Origin: Glandiceps talaboti
Lineage: Eukaryota > Hemichordata > Enteropneusta > Spengelidae
Direction of reading: 5' to 3'
DNA length: 45,000 nucleotides
NCBI RefSeq assembly: GCF_964340395.1
Contig: NC_135561.1
Location: 17,656,740 to 17,701,739 of the forward strand
In this document: positions 22,561 through 34,334 of the stretch, piece by piece
Position numbering within the stretch: position 1 is the stretch's first letter
How the letters are laid out: each line of letters starts with the position of its first letter
Position numbers and translations under genes: made by a program
Notes under the pieces: generated by a model
What the model was told of the DNA's origin: nothing
The model's database searches: none
The model's input: only the letters and a program-made list of their open reading frames with translations

Positions 22561-22764
22561 TGCGACTGTAGTTGTTTTAAATCTACTACCCATAGAGTCT
22601 TAGAAATGTAATTCTTTTTCTAAACCGTTATTCGACCACTGTGACAACAAATCAATATTTTTTTTTTATTTTGACCACCAAATATAACCATCGATAGGAG
22701 AGCTTTATTTTTGTAAAGATGAAGAAGAAAGGTCATTAGAATGTTTGACTCTCTCACGTCGTGC

Positions 22765-23090
22765 ACTGCTTGAAATGTCTAATTTTCAAAGAAACTTCTT
22801 GAATAATTGAAATACATAGTGAATAAGTAATGTTAATCCCCTGTGTACGTTGCCCTTGATGAATCTTATGAAGAGATTATAGAGCATGTATCAAGTTTAA
22901 AACATATTATGATTACAAATTCTCCTATGGGACAAGAGGACATTGAGCTCAAATATAAGAAGTTGAAAAAATAGACAATGGCCAGATATAATAACAAAAT
23001 TAATTTTATTCCCGAAGTCATCCCAGCTTGATCACTTATTTCATAATTACAACATAAACTGATAGTTAAGATGGTAATATAAAGTTTATC
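22765..23090. repeat. Interspersed repeat, copy 2, with inverted piece of the 20129-20869 element
   Basis: 22765-22965 matches 20870-21052 directly. 23040-23085 matches the reverse complement of about 20195-20240. Confidence 0.65.
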
Positions 23091-23234
23091 ATTCTACATT
23101 TTTGGTACATTTGATTGGGAAGTGAATTCATTAACAAAGGTGTCCTCTTGGCATTTTAAGTGTATCATATTAGAACAGATATAGGTATAGTAGAAGATAA
23201 ACTGCATACTAGACGAAATAGTTGAACTATAGAA

Positions 23235-23431
23235 CTTGGACTTTATTTCATATAGCCCCGAGTTCGTGCCTCACTCAAAGCCGGAGTCAAGTGAAACAGA
23301 TACTTATAAACAGCTCCAATGCCAAAAACCAAGTGTGCCTTTATTTCGTGATAGCCCCGAGTTCGACCTCACTCTAAGCCGGAGCCAGGTGAAACATATG
23401 CCTAAAGCCCCGAAGACGAAAACCATGTGTA
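23235..23431. repeat. Two-copy tandem repeat of about 100 bp
   Basis: TTTATTTC.T.ATAGCCCCGAGTTCG...AAGCCGGAG occurs at 23243 and 23339, each followed by AAGTGAAACA/AGGTGAAACA and CCA(A/T)GTGT. Confidence 0.75.
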
Positions 23432-23497
23432 CCAACTTCCGACGCTTTGTTCATTTCGCGAAAAAAAATATTCTGTGTTTCCGGTAACCCATTTCTT

Positions 23498-23631
23498 TAA
23501 ACACCACCTTCTCTTTGGCATAGTTGTTAGAGCTCAAACTTAGTATTCAGGAGGACCTGGATTCGAATCCCACTACAAACGGGGAATTTTATGTAGTAAG
23601 ATCCCATCACATTCATATACATTTTTTAAAG

Positions 23632-23632
<1 letters not shown>
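23498..23632 (+). mobile_element. tRNA-derived SINE, copy 2
   Basis: A-box TTGGCATAGTTGTTAGAG and B-box GGATTCGAATCCC are closer to tRNA consensus than in copy 1. The tail GTAGTAAGATCCCATCACATT is identical, and the copy ends in A/T-rich sequence and a (GA)n tract. Confidence 0.7.
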
Positions 23633-23758
<126 letters not shown>

Positions 23759-23769
23759 CTGCAAAGATA

Positions 23770-23905
23770 GATGTACCTCGGATGTTCTTCCGATACGACA
23801 CATGACCGAACATCGCTACCAAGGATGGAACATCAGAGTTCTGGCAAGTCCTCGCTGCGAACAAAGTTCGCTTATCGTATCGGAAGAAAGCCCGAACGTC
23901 TAGCA
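23770..23905. repeat. Imperfect inverted repeat
   Basis: TTCTTCCGATACGA at about 23784 pairs with TCGTATCGGAAGAA at about 23874; GTTC/GAAC blocks extend it. It lies about 530 bp upstream of the first SLC35F-like start codon. Confidence 0.55.
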
Positions 23906-24430
23906 GCAAGCCTACTAAAGACAGATGTAGTTACAAATGTATACAAAAAAGTCGGTCAACAGAGTCGTCAATTGCAATCACTAGTGATAGCGCCCTCTCT
24001 GGCACTAACACCTACGAGTACGAGCACGATTATCGACAGTTACATGAGTACACTCCGTGATCTAACTGAGCTGAGGACATAACCCGGGGACATACTTCCT
24101 AGCTAAGTGCAAACACTCGATATGTCATGTGAGACAAATTATTCCGTATTTTCACTTTGGACTGTTCGGGTAATGACGGTAAGTTTGTGAAACATTGCAT
24201 TGCAATTTCCGGTTTCGGTCAGCTGAGTATGACTTGACTAACTTTCCTTTATATATTCTTCCGGGTTTTCACTCTCTACAGCTCAGGCCTACGATTTGAT
24301 GGTCAACCATATAAGACCCAACTGTTTTCTGCCAGAGGTTTACCCAGGTTCAGTTCTACAAGTAGTACAATAAGTGTACCTTCTTACTTGTCTAGTAACC
24401 AACAGTACAGTGTACACCGTCGGCTTCGCA

Positions 24431-24485
24431 ATGAGTAAACTCGCCATTCATTCCGAAGATTACGTCAACGACGAGGAATCATACG
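24431..24485 (+). CDS. First coding exon of SLC35F-like paralogue 1
   Basis: Eighteen codons plus one base (MSKLAIHSEDY...ESY), ending at donor G/GTACG. Phase 1 fits the acceptor at 25285 and the joined frame stays open. It is the only ATG exon seen close upstream, but it is too short for certainty. Confidence 0.65.
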
Positions 24486-27400
24486 GTACGTTGTTAAGTC
24501 ATAGTACTAAAAGAAGCATTATTTAGAAGGTGAACCGAGGCATAGGTAAAGGAAATGCATATTGTGAATATTAAAAGTAACAGTAGAGACTGTGCAACTC
24601 TTAAATTATGACCTTTGAACTTTGCCCCACGTGTTCTGTATTTACGTCAATTTTCAAGGCCGATATTTGCAACATGTAATAATACGCTTTGAACATGCTG
24701 TACCCCTCCAGTGGCTCTGATACGGAGCGGAACTTCTACAGTTACTGCACACCCTGTCCAGTGCACTTCAATATAAAACATACTTAGCTGACCAATACTT
24801 TCATTTGAACTTTGACCCAGGATCACTATGAATATCAATCAATCTGATTAGAATAATTTGATGTGGGGGAAAGCGGCTAGATGTTTTTATTTAGATCTAT
24901 TTCTATTACTTTGAGCATGCTTTGTTCCGGTTGACCGCCTCCCTCCCATGACAACCACTGGGAGACACAAAACTATGGAAATCGAGGTTAAAATAAAGAC
25001 ATCTAGCCACTTTCATCACACAAGATTTATCAGATTGTATGAATATTTGAGAAGCATCACAGGTTTTGTAAAACTTATATTGGACAATTTCCCAAGCCCA
25101 ACTTTTACTTGTGTCTCATTTACGTGTCTCATTATTTTGTTTAATAATATATATAATATATAGATAGTATAATTTGCATGACAAAATTTGCATACACATA
25201 ATTATATCATCACAGCCAAAACAACTAGGGATTAATGACATACATGGATTCCCGGGCATTATCTGGTTTGTTTTTTATTAACAGGAAAAGATGAGACAGA
25301 GCATACAGACTACACAATAGAGACAAGTGGATCTGACAACCGATGTATGTCAGATAATGTGAGGAAGACCATAATAGGCCTTCTCATTGTCATCGGCATT
25401 GCCATCTCCTGGGTAGGGTCTACCCAATTTACACAAAGTACATACTCTGAGAAATTTGATGCACCATTCTTTGTAGTTTGGTTCAGTACAATCTGGATGA
25501 GTGTATGCTATCCTGGATATTTTCTACCAACATTTGCTTTTGGAAGAAATAGAGGACATGCAAAGGTTATTTTTAGGTAAGTCGGAATATATCCTGCCAG
25601 AACATTACAAGGATTTAGTCCAAAAGTGATGGTTTTTAGAATTTAATGGGCAATTCATATTACTGACTACTACCAAAGTAAGTGTTTAGCATTACTGAAC
25701 TGAAGGTCAGTAGTGCTATATGCATGTTGAAGTGTCTGTCTGTCGTATAAACAATTACTCTACACTCAAAAACCACTGAATAAAATGTGTTTGGTGGGGA
25801 TAATACTTGTGTCTAATTGGGAAATTGTTAAAATGAAAATGGTCGCAAGTTATGTGATTTGGGTTCAAAACATGTTATTTTGTTAAAAATGAATAGCTTC
25901 CAGTCTCAATCAAGTGTAGAAGTTTATTGTTTTATTGATGTCTTAATTCGCTAAATCTGTTATGGATATCTACAATCAGTAATATTGACATAACTATTAC
26001 TCTAAAATCTGTGTCTAATGTGTAGTTATCATTTCTGCTAGTAACATTACCTGGTAGTTTAGCCTTCGGTTTTCTAAGATAGACAATAACTAAAACTATT
26101 GTTGCATAATGTTGATACAACAGTGATAAGCTATTGAATGGATGATGGTTTAATTACAGTCTCAGTAGGGAGGTGTCTCAGAAAACTATGGTTTAATTAG
26201 AATTACATGAACTTGCAGTACTGTTTTTGGGACTTCCAGTGTTTACACTATGTTGATTACAGGGTGATTAGAATCACACAACAGAGGAACCCTATCACCC
26301 ATTTGTGTAATCTACCACATTGAGGAACAATAGATTTAGCTTGCATCAATATTAGTAAACCGAAAGCTGGATTACCAGTATTGTACATATTTTAGAAAGG
26401 GTACCCTAAAATGATTGATTTATACAACTAAAGAAAGAAAAGAAGCTATGGAGTCATTTTCAAATTAAGTGTCATTTAATCAATTGTAAGTTATAAATAC
26501 ATCAATGACTGTAGACATCAAGGAAATCTGAGTACAAAGGTAAGGCAAAAAAAAATTGTTTAGTTTCAGTGACCCAACCCAATCAAGGTTTTTACTTCCC
26601 ACCATAAACTTTTGTTTGGTAATTTGAAAAAAAAATGAAAGTCACATAAGAAATAGTGAGATTTGAAGATATCATCACCTAGTGAGACCCAAGCGCAACG
26701 ACCATATGGAAAGGGTCTAGATACACAACAGAAAACATAACGTGAATCAGACCAAAAAAAAAAGAGTTATAAAAAATCTTACCTACACCCTATTTTGAAA
26801 TTGGGCATTATCGGAACCTCACAATTTGTTTTATATGGCCTATCCAATACACACACACACAACATGATGTACTTAGCCGAGAGCTTTCAACTGCAAACTT
26901 ACAGAGATGGTATTAAATTAAGTAATAAGTAGTAATAAGTTGAAATCATGATTCTTTGGCGCTCTGATTTTTTGGATGCAGACTCAGTATTTGATTAGAT
27001 ATATTATTCATACAACTACACAAATCCATTTACTACTATCTCATTCCACAAAGACCAGGGCGGATAATCTAACCAAGCAACTTTACTGACTACCAACATA
27101 GCAACACTGTGGAAAAGTACATGACAAACAACTCTAGCTGCTTTCAAATACTGCACTCAAATACAGAAATTGGATCGGTGGATATCTTCACCTTCCTCTC
27201 AAGTTCTGTCGATTATTTACTAGTATTGGTACCTTCCACGTTTCTGATTCTGATTCTAACCAACAGGTGATTCAATATTGTGCAAGGCGTAGAATATAAA
27301 AATCAAGTCATTACATCTAGGAAAACAGTCTTCCAGTTGCAGCTTGTGCAGCTTTAATGATCAAGTCAACAAGAATCAGGTGTTCTGCAGAATGCATCAT

Positions 27401-30400
27401 TCAGCTACAATAATGTATTGTAATTGAAGATGAAAATGCTGTATATACAAGTAACGGTGTTTCCTTTGTAAACACAACGTTAATATTTAATTAGCTGATG
27501 ATTTGATATATATAAATATATATATATGACAGCTAAATGCTTATAATTTGGTAAATATATAAATGACATATTGACATCATACAGTTATAAAGTTATTAAT
27601 GTTTTATGCAAGTACATATATCTATTGATTTCTAAACTTGGAGTAGTGTGAGTTGTAATCAATATTTTCTTTTTCTAGTGAAAATGAGAGTGTGTTTGGA
27701 ACCCATGGTCTATGTTGTCTGACGTTCTTCAAATATGTTGGTCCATTTTGTGTTTGCTGGGCAGCCACAAATTACATGTATGTCTATGCTTTAGGTAACA
27801 TTTCTGCAGCAGATGTGACAGCGTTATTCTCATCAAATACTGCTTTTATATATTTACTCTCCTGGGTTGTTCTAAATGAGAAATTTGTTCCATTAAAAGT
27901 AAGTAGCAAATATATATTTCAATTCATTACCGTAAGAGACACATGTCAAATATGAATGTGTTTTACTGTATTATTATCTACTGCTTCAACATATTAATCA
28001 GATGTTGTTCCCCAATATTTTTCTTCATTCAACCAAGGGAAATGTGAGTGACCTAAGGGGCTTTTGTCACTACAACCCTTAGGTCATTAGTATTTTTCAG
28101 TAAGAAAAATATTGGAGAATAACATAATTATACCAGCGCCAGTAATATCAAAGAAAAATCGGGTAATGCCATGGTAATTTTGAATGTTTTGACTCATGCT
28201 TCAAACACAGCAGAACCAGTGATGTAAACACACATTGTCGTGACGTAGAACGACCAGAATATATATGCCATATTTTTTGTTCAACTTTGCTTGTGCATGG
28301 TATAATCATGACTAGTAACCTAGGGGTCTGTTTTATTTTGTTAAGGTTATAGACCATATCTTATAATCAAAGCTCCCTAATTATGCTTTAAATCACCATA
28401 TACATGAAAAATTATTCATTTGCTGAAAGGTCTTGACCAGTTCTTTATGAAAGTAATTTGCATATTTTGATGACAGAATTTTTTGAATAGTGAAGTTAAT
28501 ATCATTGACGTAAGAATCATAGAAACACAGAATTTATATAACAGAAAATTTGAGATATGTTTATTTTATGCACAAGTCAGGACCAAGAGTTGGCTTTATT
28601 TAATCTGGTTAGTTCTTTAAGATTTATCAAATTGTCTCTCAAGAAGCTGATCCTTATCAATTCAGTGTTAATGAAGGAGGAAACTGGATTGCCTCAGATA
28701 TTGCATTATTTGGTTAGAGTCAAATGAGTGACTCTCTTCTTACTGATTGTTTGGCAATTTAATTAAACCCAGACCAGTGTTCCAATGTTGACTGAACCAC
28801 TTGGCCAACAGCAACCCATGTGTGCTTCAGTTGTGGTGATAATTGAGTTTGACTTTGTTTATTTGATCAGCCACGTGTTCTTTTTGTTTGATTGAACTTG
28901 AGATTGGCTTCTCTACTCATAGGTGCTTGCTACAGTACTATCCATTGCTGGACTTGTTGTCATGGCATATGCAGATGGATTTGAAGGCCCGACAGCTGTA
29001 GGAGTAATATTGTCAATTGGTGCAGCTATAGGAGCAGCCATTTACAAAGTTAGTCAAATCAGTTTATTTATTGGTCTAGTTGTTGAGTGTCAATCACCTA
29101 AAAGGCTTAACAAAAAATTATAAAATGCTAAATGAACAATAGCTCATAGGGAATGACAAGGTCATGCACAGATATAGGCAGTAAAGCAATATATAAGTAA
29201 ACCCTGTAAGCCAAAGTAGTGGTTCACAGCAGCTTTGTGGAGTGTGCCCGAGTATCCTCTACTATTTCAGGATGCTGAAAGATGTTCATACACATGGCTC
29301 TTGAAGGACTGAGCATCACTGTATCATAGATACAATGAACAACTAAGGCAACAAAGTTGAGGCTGGTTTTATCCGCTTGGCCACATTGCTTGGTGGACCC
29401 AAAAAAATCAATTTGACCAATACATTGTGCCATATCCATATAATTTTAAAAAATTGGCAAATCTGGTATAGAAGAGGCTTCTGGGCAAGGCATTCTGGGA
29501 AACAGACACAGCAACTCCTTATTATCTCTTTATACAATAGCCACAGCATTGATTGGGTAAGAGTTAACGAGATTAGGAGTTCATAAGGCTACAGTGCTCC
29601 AATGTTGTGTTGGTTTAATATTCATTTGAAAATGAACACAGATCCCAACAGCTTATCTACATTTCCATGAGTACATCCTTATCTCTTGTTAAAAGTTGAC
29701 TATACAAATACTGCAGCTTATCTTTTAAAGGACATGATATGCTCATTATTATGCCTCCATTTCTTAGCTTTTTTGATGGTGTTGGGGTTTAGTTATAATT
29801 CTGAGACTCCTTTGTTTTACCCATTTTAGGTGTTTTTCAAGCGTGTTGTTGGCGACGCCTCACTTGGACAAGTGTCATTATTTCTGACATTGTTGTCCAT
29901 TTTTAATTTACTATTCCTGTGGCCAGTGATGTTAGTTTTACGTTTGACAGGCGTGGAGAACTGGGAATGGAAGGACATGCCATGGGACTATATTTGTGGA
30001 AGTGCAGCGCTTGGAGTAGGTTAGTGTCTGTTATATTCCATCCAGGAGTAATTGTTAATCCATGCACACTGTTCTATATACTGTAGTGTTGAAATTGATT
30101 ATCATTAGGAATATAAATGTTATTAAAATGGCATTGTGACACTACTGTAACTTACAAGTGATGGCACTTTAACTGTGAATACCATTATGCAGTTGTAATT
30201 TGAATTACCACCTCTGTTTGAGTTTCCACCGCGTTGGTAACTTCATGCTGCTGTACGTATATAGCCTGTGCTTTTGGAACAAGTAGGTAGCTTTTCAAAA
30301 TAATTGCTGCCACGGCAAGCAGTTGATTTAACATATTACATCACTATCACCATTGATATTAAGAATCGATGATAATTTTGACATGTCAGATGTGGAATAT

Positions 30401-32843
30401 GTTGAATTTGGTACTACGAATGTTGTACACCAGATCTACAGGGTCATTGTGTATGGTGTCAACAGCGCCATGATTGACATGTGAAACTATTTTTTAATTA
30501 TGCAAATGAGATTGACCATGTTAGCACATCTAAATATAGTAATCCGTCATTGTTTTTATAGCAATGAATGTCAACTTAAATTTGACATTCAGGGTGCAAA
30601 CTCTAAGTTTTATTCTTTTTTTAATTTCCTGGTTTGAAATTTCTTGTATAATATCTGTGGAGACATAATAATGAAAATATTATAGTCTTCAATATTGGGC
30701 TATATGCCTTCAGTGCAAGGATACATCAGCACTCAGTACTACGTATCATGCTGATTGTATCCATGCCCTCAGTCAGGCATATGACCCAATATCAAGGCAA
30801 TATATATCACATTACATGTGGCATATGTCTCAAGACTGTTATCTTATGATATTTGGCACTTTTTTATGATATTGATTAAATCTACAAATGTTACAATGGT
30901 AAAGCAATTATGAATATAAAACATTCACCACTAATCACATGTTTTTTGTGTTTTTTTTATAGCTTTTAACTTTTTAATCAACTTTGGAATAGCATATACG
31001 TATCCACTTTACATAGCAATTGGTACAGTGCTTGGAATACCCCTCAATGCAGGTAAGAAGGATTGTACATATTCTATGTGTTCCAAGAAAATCATCTAGC
31101 TAGTAAGCCTTTGAAATTTGTTTATACAAATTTGGTGCCATTCCCTCTGATTTCTTCAAAATATATAATTCACTTATGCCAAGCAGTTTAAAGTGGCCAT
31201 ATGGATGAGGATTTGGTATTTAATTTGAATCTTTTAATTGAAACGTATACAATTTTATCATGACATCCTACTTACAAAATCAATGTGAAACAATATTGAC
31301 CAAGTTTGTGTTTGTAACTCAATACATTGCAAAAGCTAAAAAGAATGTGTAAAAAGTTTGTTATTGTACATACAATAACATCTTTTGCCAGTCATCGAGT
31401 TACAAACACAGACTCTGTCAATGTTGTTCCACATTCAAGTAGGACACTATAGTAAAATTGTTTTATAAATTAAAAATCCAACATACATACCCAATCCTTA
31501 TCCATATATAATGGCCAGTTTAAGAGTGAGATATTATTGTATTGATATTGTCATGTGACCAGCTACAAAAGAAATGGAGAAGTAAGGAAGAAGTATTTGT
31601 GCTTGGTTCACTGCCATGAATATAAGTGATTGCAGACACAATGTGATATAGTTATGATCATGGTAACTTTTGAATATCAAAAGCAAACTTTTCTTGCTCA
31701 TTATTGATCATTCCATCATTTTTTAGCACAACTGAACTGATAAGGTTCAGTAGTGCTATAGGCATGGCAAAGTGTGTGTGTGTGTGTGTGTGTAAACAAC
31801 TTAAAGTCAAAAATCGCTGGACTGATTGCCATGATATTTGGTAGGTGTATTACCTTGGGTGTCTAGTTGGGATATTGTTCAAATCAAAATGATCTTACCA
31901 CCAGTGTGTGGTTTGGGTCAACAAAATGTGATATTTGGTCAAAAAACTTCAACTAAAAAACAACTGGGCAGATCAGTCTGAAATCTGGTGGGAACATTCT
32001 TAGGGGTGTTTAGATTAAGAATTGTTCATGACATGATGATTCCATAAGTAATATGCAAATTAGAGCTAAAAATGTGTCTTTTTGTTCAAAAGTCTTTAAT
32101 TCCAAAACTACTGAGCAGATTGGGCTGAAATTTAATAGGGATGCGTCTGGGAGTGGATAGATGAAGATATATTAAGCATATAATGAATTTTGGTCAAAAA
32201 ACTATTGGTCAATGAGACTGACATTTGGTGAGATGTTACTAGAAGTGCTATTCTGCAGATTTTCTTCAAAACATTTTGACTCAGTTGGCCCAAGCATCCA
32301 TTACCACGCCCTTAGCAACAAGCAAATGGCAGTATATTTTTGGTCAAATAACAACATCATCTGGTAGACAAGTGAGTAAACATTCAAAAAATATATGCAA
32401 ATACCCCTATCAACCATGACTACACCCATAACAACAGCTAAATGGTGGTGTATTTAACAAAGATAACAGGGATTCTTAGACACGTGAATAAACATTCAAA
32501 AGGTATGCAAATATGCCTAGCAACAAGACTACGCCCATGGCTACAGCCAAATGATCATGTATATTGCAAAGATAACAATTATTGTTAATGAGTAATTAAT
32601 GCTTCTCAAATTTGAAATCTCTGTTTGATTTCAGTGGTTGACTACATTTGGCGTAACACTCCATATGGAGTGATAAAAATCGTTGGAACTCTTTTGATAA
32701 TTGGAGGCTTTGTATTAATGATATTACCAAGTAGCTGGCATGATAAGGTGCGATGGCCATGCACTACAACTCCTGCAGAAGAGTTGTCAGATGTCGAAGC
32801 TGAGAGAAAACCATTGCTAACAAACAAAACAGAAGAACGTTGA
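24431..32843 (+). CDS. SLC35F3/F4-like solute transporter, paralogue 1 (7 coding exons)
   Basis: Exons 24431-24485, 25285-25576, 27679-27898, 28923-29048, 29830-30019, 30963-31052 and 32635-32843 join in frame to 1182 bp (393 residues), all with GT..AG introns. The product is a drug/metabolite-transporter fold protein with about ten membrane helices: acidic N-terminus 1-45, first helix at TIIGLLIVIGIAISWVGSTQ, then FDAPFFVVWFSTIW, WAATNYMYVYAL, SSNTAFIYLLSWVVL, GLVVMAYADGF and NFGIAYTYPLYIAIG. These blocks match the SLC35F3/F4 branch; human SLC35F3 has been linked to thiamine transport, but the substrate here is inferred only by family. The tail carries an acidic dileucine ERKPLL (381-386). 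Start ATG sits in a short exon; the Kozak context is moderate (G at -3). A TATATA-like string near 24248 may mark the promoter. No clear AATAAA lies within 300 bp of the stop; one occurs near 34233. Confidence 0.9.
25690..25890. repeat. Interspersed repeat, partial copy (shared with 31725-32560)
   Basis: Starts with a small hairpin, TACTGAACTGAAGGTCAGTA, followed by GTGCTATA.GCATG and blocks such as GTGTCTA(A/G)TTGGGA that recur near 31730-31930. Lies in intron 2 of paralogue 1. Confidence 0.6.
26546..26836. mobile_element. MITE-like element with AAATTGT...ACAATTT ends, copy 1
   Basis: Left AAAAATTGTTTAGTTTCAGT and right ATTATCGGAACCTCACAATTT resemble the ends of the element at 41413-41818. 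No coding capacity. In intron 2 of paralogue 1. Confidence 0.5.
28006..28122. repeat. Intronic hairpin repeat
   Basis: CCCCAATATTTTTCTT ... GTGACCTAAGGG pairs with CCCTTAGGTCA ... AAGAAAAATATTGGAG. In intron 3 of paralogue 1. Confidence 0.6.
30688..30795. repeat. Intronic hairpin repeat
   Basis: CAATATTGGGCTATATGCC ... GGATACATCAGCA pairs with TGCTGATTGTATCC ... GGCATATGACCCAATAT. In intron 5 of paralogue 1. Confidence 0.65.
31187..31535. mobile_element. Foldback MITE, copy 1
   Basis: Left end TTTAAAGTGGCCATATGGAT and right end ATCCATATATAATGGCCAGTTTAA are inverted; the arms continue through GTTTGTAACTCAATACATTGC near 31310 and its partner GTCATCGAGTTACAAACAC near 31392. In intron 6 of paralogue 1. 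A related truncated copy starts at 34045. Confidence 0.65.
31725..32560. repeat. Interspersed repeat, long copy
   Basis: Opens with the same hairpin as 25690 and a (GT)n tract (31770-31793). It then repeats a degenerate internal unit of the type AAAAACTNCTGGGCAGATTGNCTGAAATTTGG at about 31810, 31960 and 32105. Mostly fills intron 6 of paralogue 1 up to the last exon. Confidence 0.55.
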
Positions 32844-33212
32844 TGTCCAGCATATTTTTATACATTGTTACACCTTTATAGAGTTTAATGCAACATTGGA
32901 CAGTGTCCAGTGGCTGAAAAGATAAGTGCAATATTAAGTGGTGTAGCTTTTCCCAATTAAGCATATTTTAAGATCTTTGACAGTACTATTCGTCTTTTAA
33001 ATGAGCCTGATTGTATCTAGTTGCATTTCTTCATGATTTGTCAGCCACAATAATCATTTTCACTAATCCTGCAGTCTCTCTAAAATAGTTTTATAAAATT
33101 GACAGGTCAGTCAAACCATTTTAGCACTGGATGCCTTCAGAATTGTTCAATGTCAGTAATTACTTTATAGACAGACATTCCTGTGTAATGGTTTGAATTA
33201 TATATACTTTAC

Positions 33213-33610
33213 ATGAAAAGTCCAGTCAGACTTATTTCTGTCTTTAGTACACTTGTATTGATTACTGCTATCAACTTAAAGGAAAAGTCAAGTCAGACTT
33301 ATTTCTGTCTTTAGTACAGTAGTATTGATTACTGCTATCAACTTAAAGGAAAAGTCCAGTCAGACTTATTTCTGTCTTTAGTACACTTGTATTGATTACT
33401 GCTATCAACTTAAAGGAAAGTCCAGTCAGACATATTTCTGTCTTTAGTACACTAGTATTGATTACTGCTATCAACTTAAAGGAAAAGTCCAGTCAGACTT
33501 ATTTCTGTCTTTAGTACACTTGCAGTGATTACTGCTATCAATTTTAGGAAAAGTCCAGTCAGACTTATTTCTGCCATTTGTACACTTGCATTGATTACTG
33601 CTATCAACAT
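33213..33610. repeat. 67-bp minisatellite, forward array (about 6 copies)
   Basis: Unit runs from GGAAAAGTCCAGTCAGAC through TTTCTGTCTTTAGTACACTT to GATTACTGCTATCAACTTAA. Copies are about 90-95 percent alike. It begins 370 bp past the stop codon of paralogue 1. Confidence 0.92.
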
Positions 33611-33796
33611 ACTATTATTTTTGGGGATCGATAGAATAGCACCTTGATAACTTAACTTTGAAATCTTGTAAAGAAGCACTACTGCACTTGACATGGGATT
33701 GGCCATTTTGGGCTTCACCTGCATCGGAAAACCTATGGTGAAGATATCACATTCACCATAATCTCTTTGCCTTGAGATTCTCTGTATTTGTCAGTA

Positions 33797-34049
33797 GAAG
33801 TGTACTAAAGGTGGAGATAAGTCTGGTTGGACTTTTCCTTTAAGTTGATAGTAGTAATCAATACAAGTGTACAAGAGACAGAAATAAGTCTGACTGGACT
33901 TTTCATTTAAGTTGACAGCAGTATACGTAATCAATACAAGTATACTACAGACAGAAATAAGTCTGACTGGACTTTTCCTTTAAGTTGATAGTAGTAATCA
34001 ATACAAGTATATTAAAGGCAGAATAAGTAGGATTGGATATTTCCTTTAA
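33797..34049. repeat. 67-bp minisatellite, inverted array (about 4 copies)
   Basis: Reverse complement of the unit in 33213-33610, separated from it by about 190 bp. A transcript across both would form a long double-stranded hairpin. Confidence 0.9.
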
Positions 34050-34330
34050 AGTGGCCATATGGATGTCAAATGGGTATTTATTTGTGATTTTTTATTCACA
34101 AAACAACTCAGCTATGTTTTCCCACTTAAAAAAGAATATGAAACAACATATGCTAGGTCCTTGTTTGTATCTCAGTAAATTGCAAAAACTTAAAAAGCTT
34201 GAAAGTGTCGGAAGATTTTATTATTGTATGTAAAATAAACATTTTGCACATTGTTTTAATTTTTGGCAATTGATTGAGTTGCACACATAGACTTGGTGTA
34301 TTTGTTTCACATTCTTTTTCAAGTAGGGAA
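34045..34330. mobile_element. Foldback MITE, copy 2 (partial)
   Basis: Starts TTTAAAGTGGCCATATGGAT like 31187, with matching interior blocks (TGCAAAAACTTAAAAAGC, TCACATTC...TCAAGTAGG). The right terminus is missing. It holds AATAAA near 34233, a candidate poly(A) signal for paralogue 1 if its 3' UTR is long. Confidence 0.55.
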
Positions 34331-34334
34331 AAAT

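Noticed and set aside
23771-24082. 103-codon plus-strand frame upstream of the transporter
   Set aside because: Overlaps an inverted repeat and has no recognisable domain; could be 5' flanking sequence read by chance.
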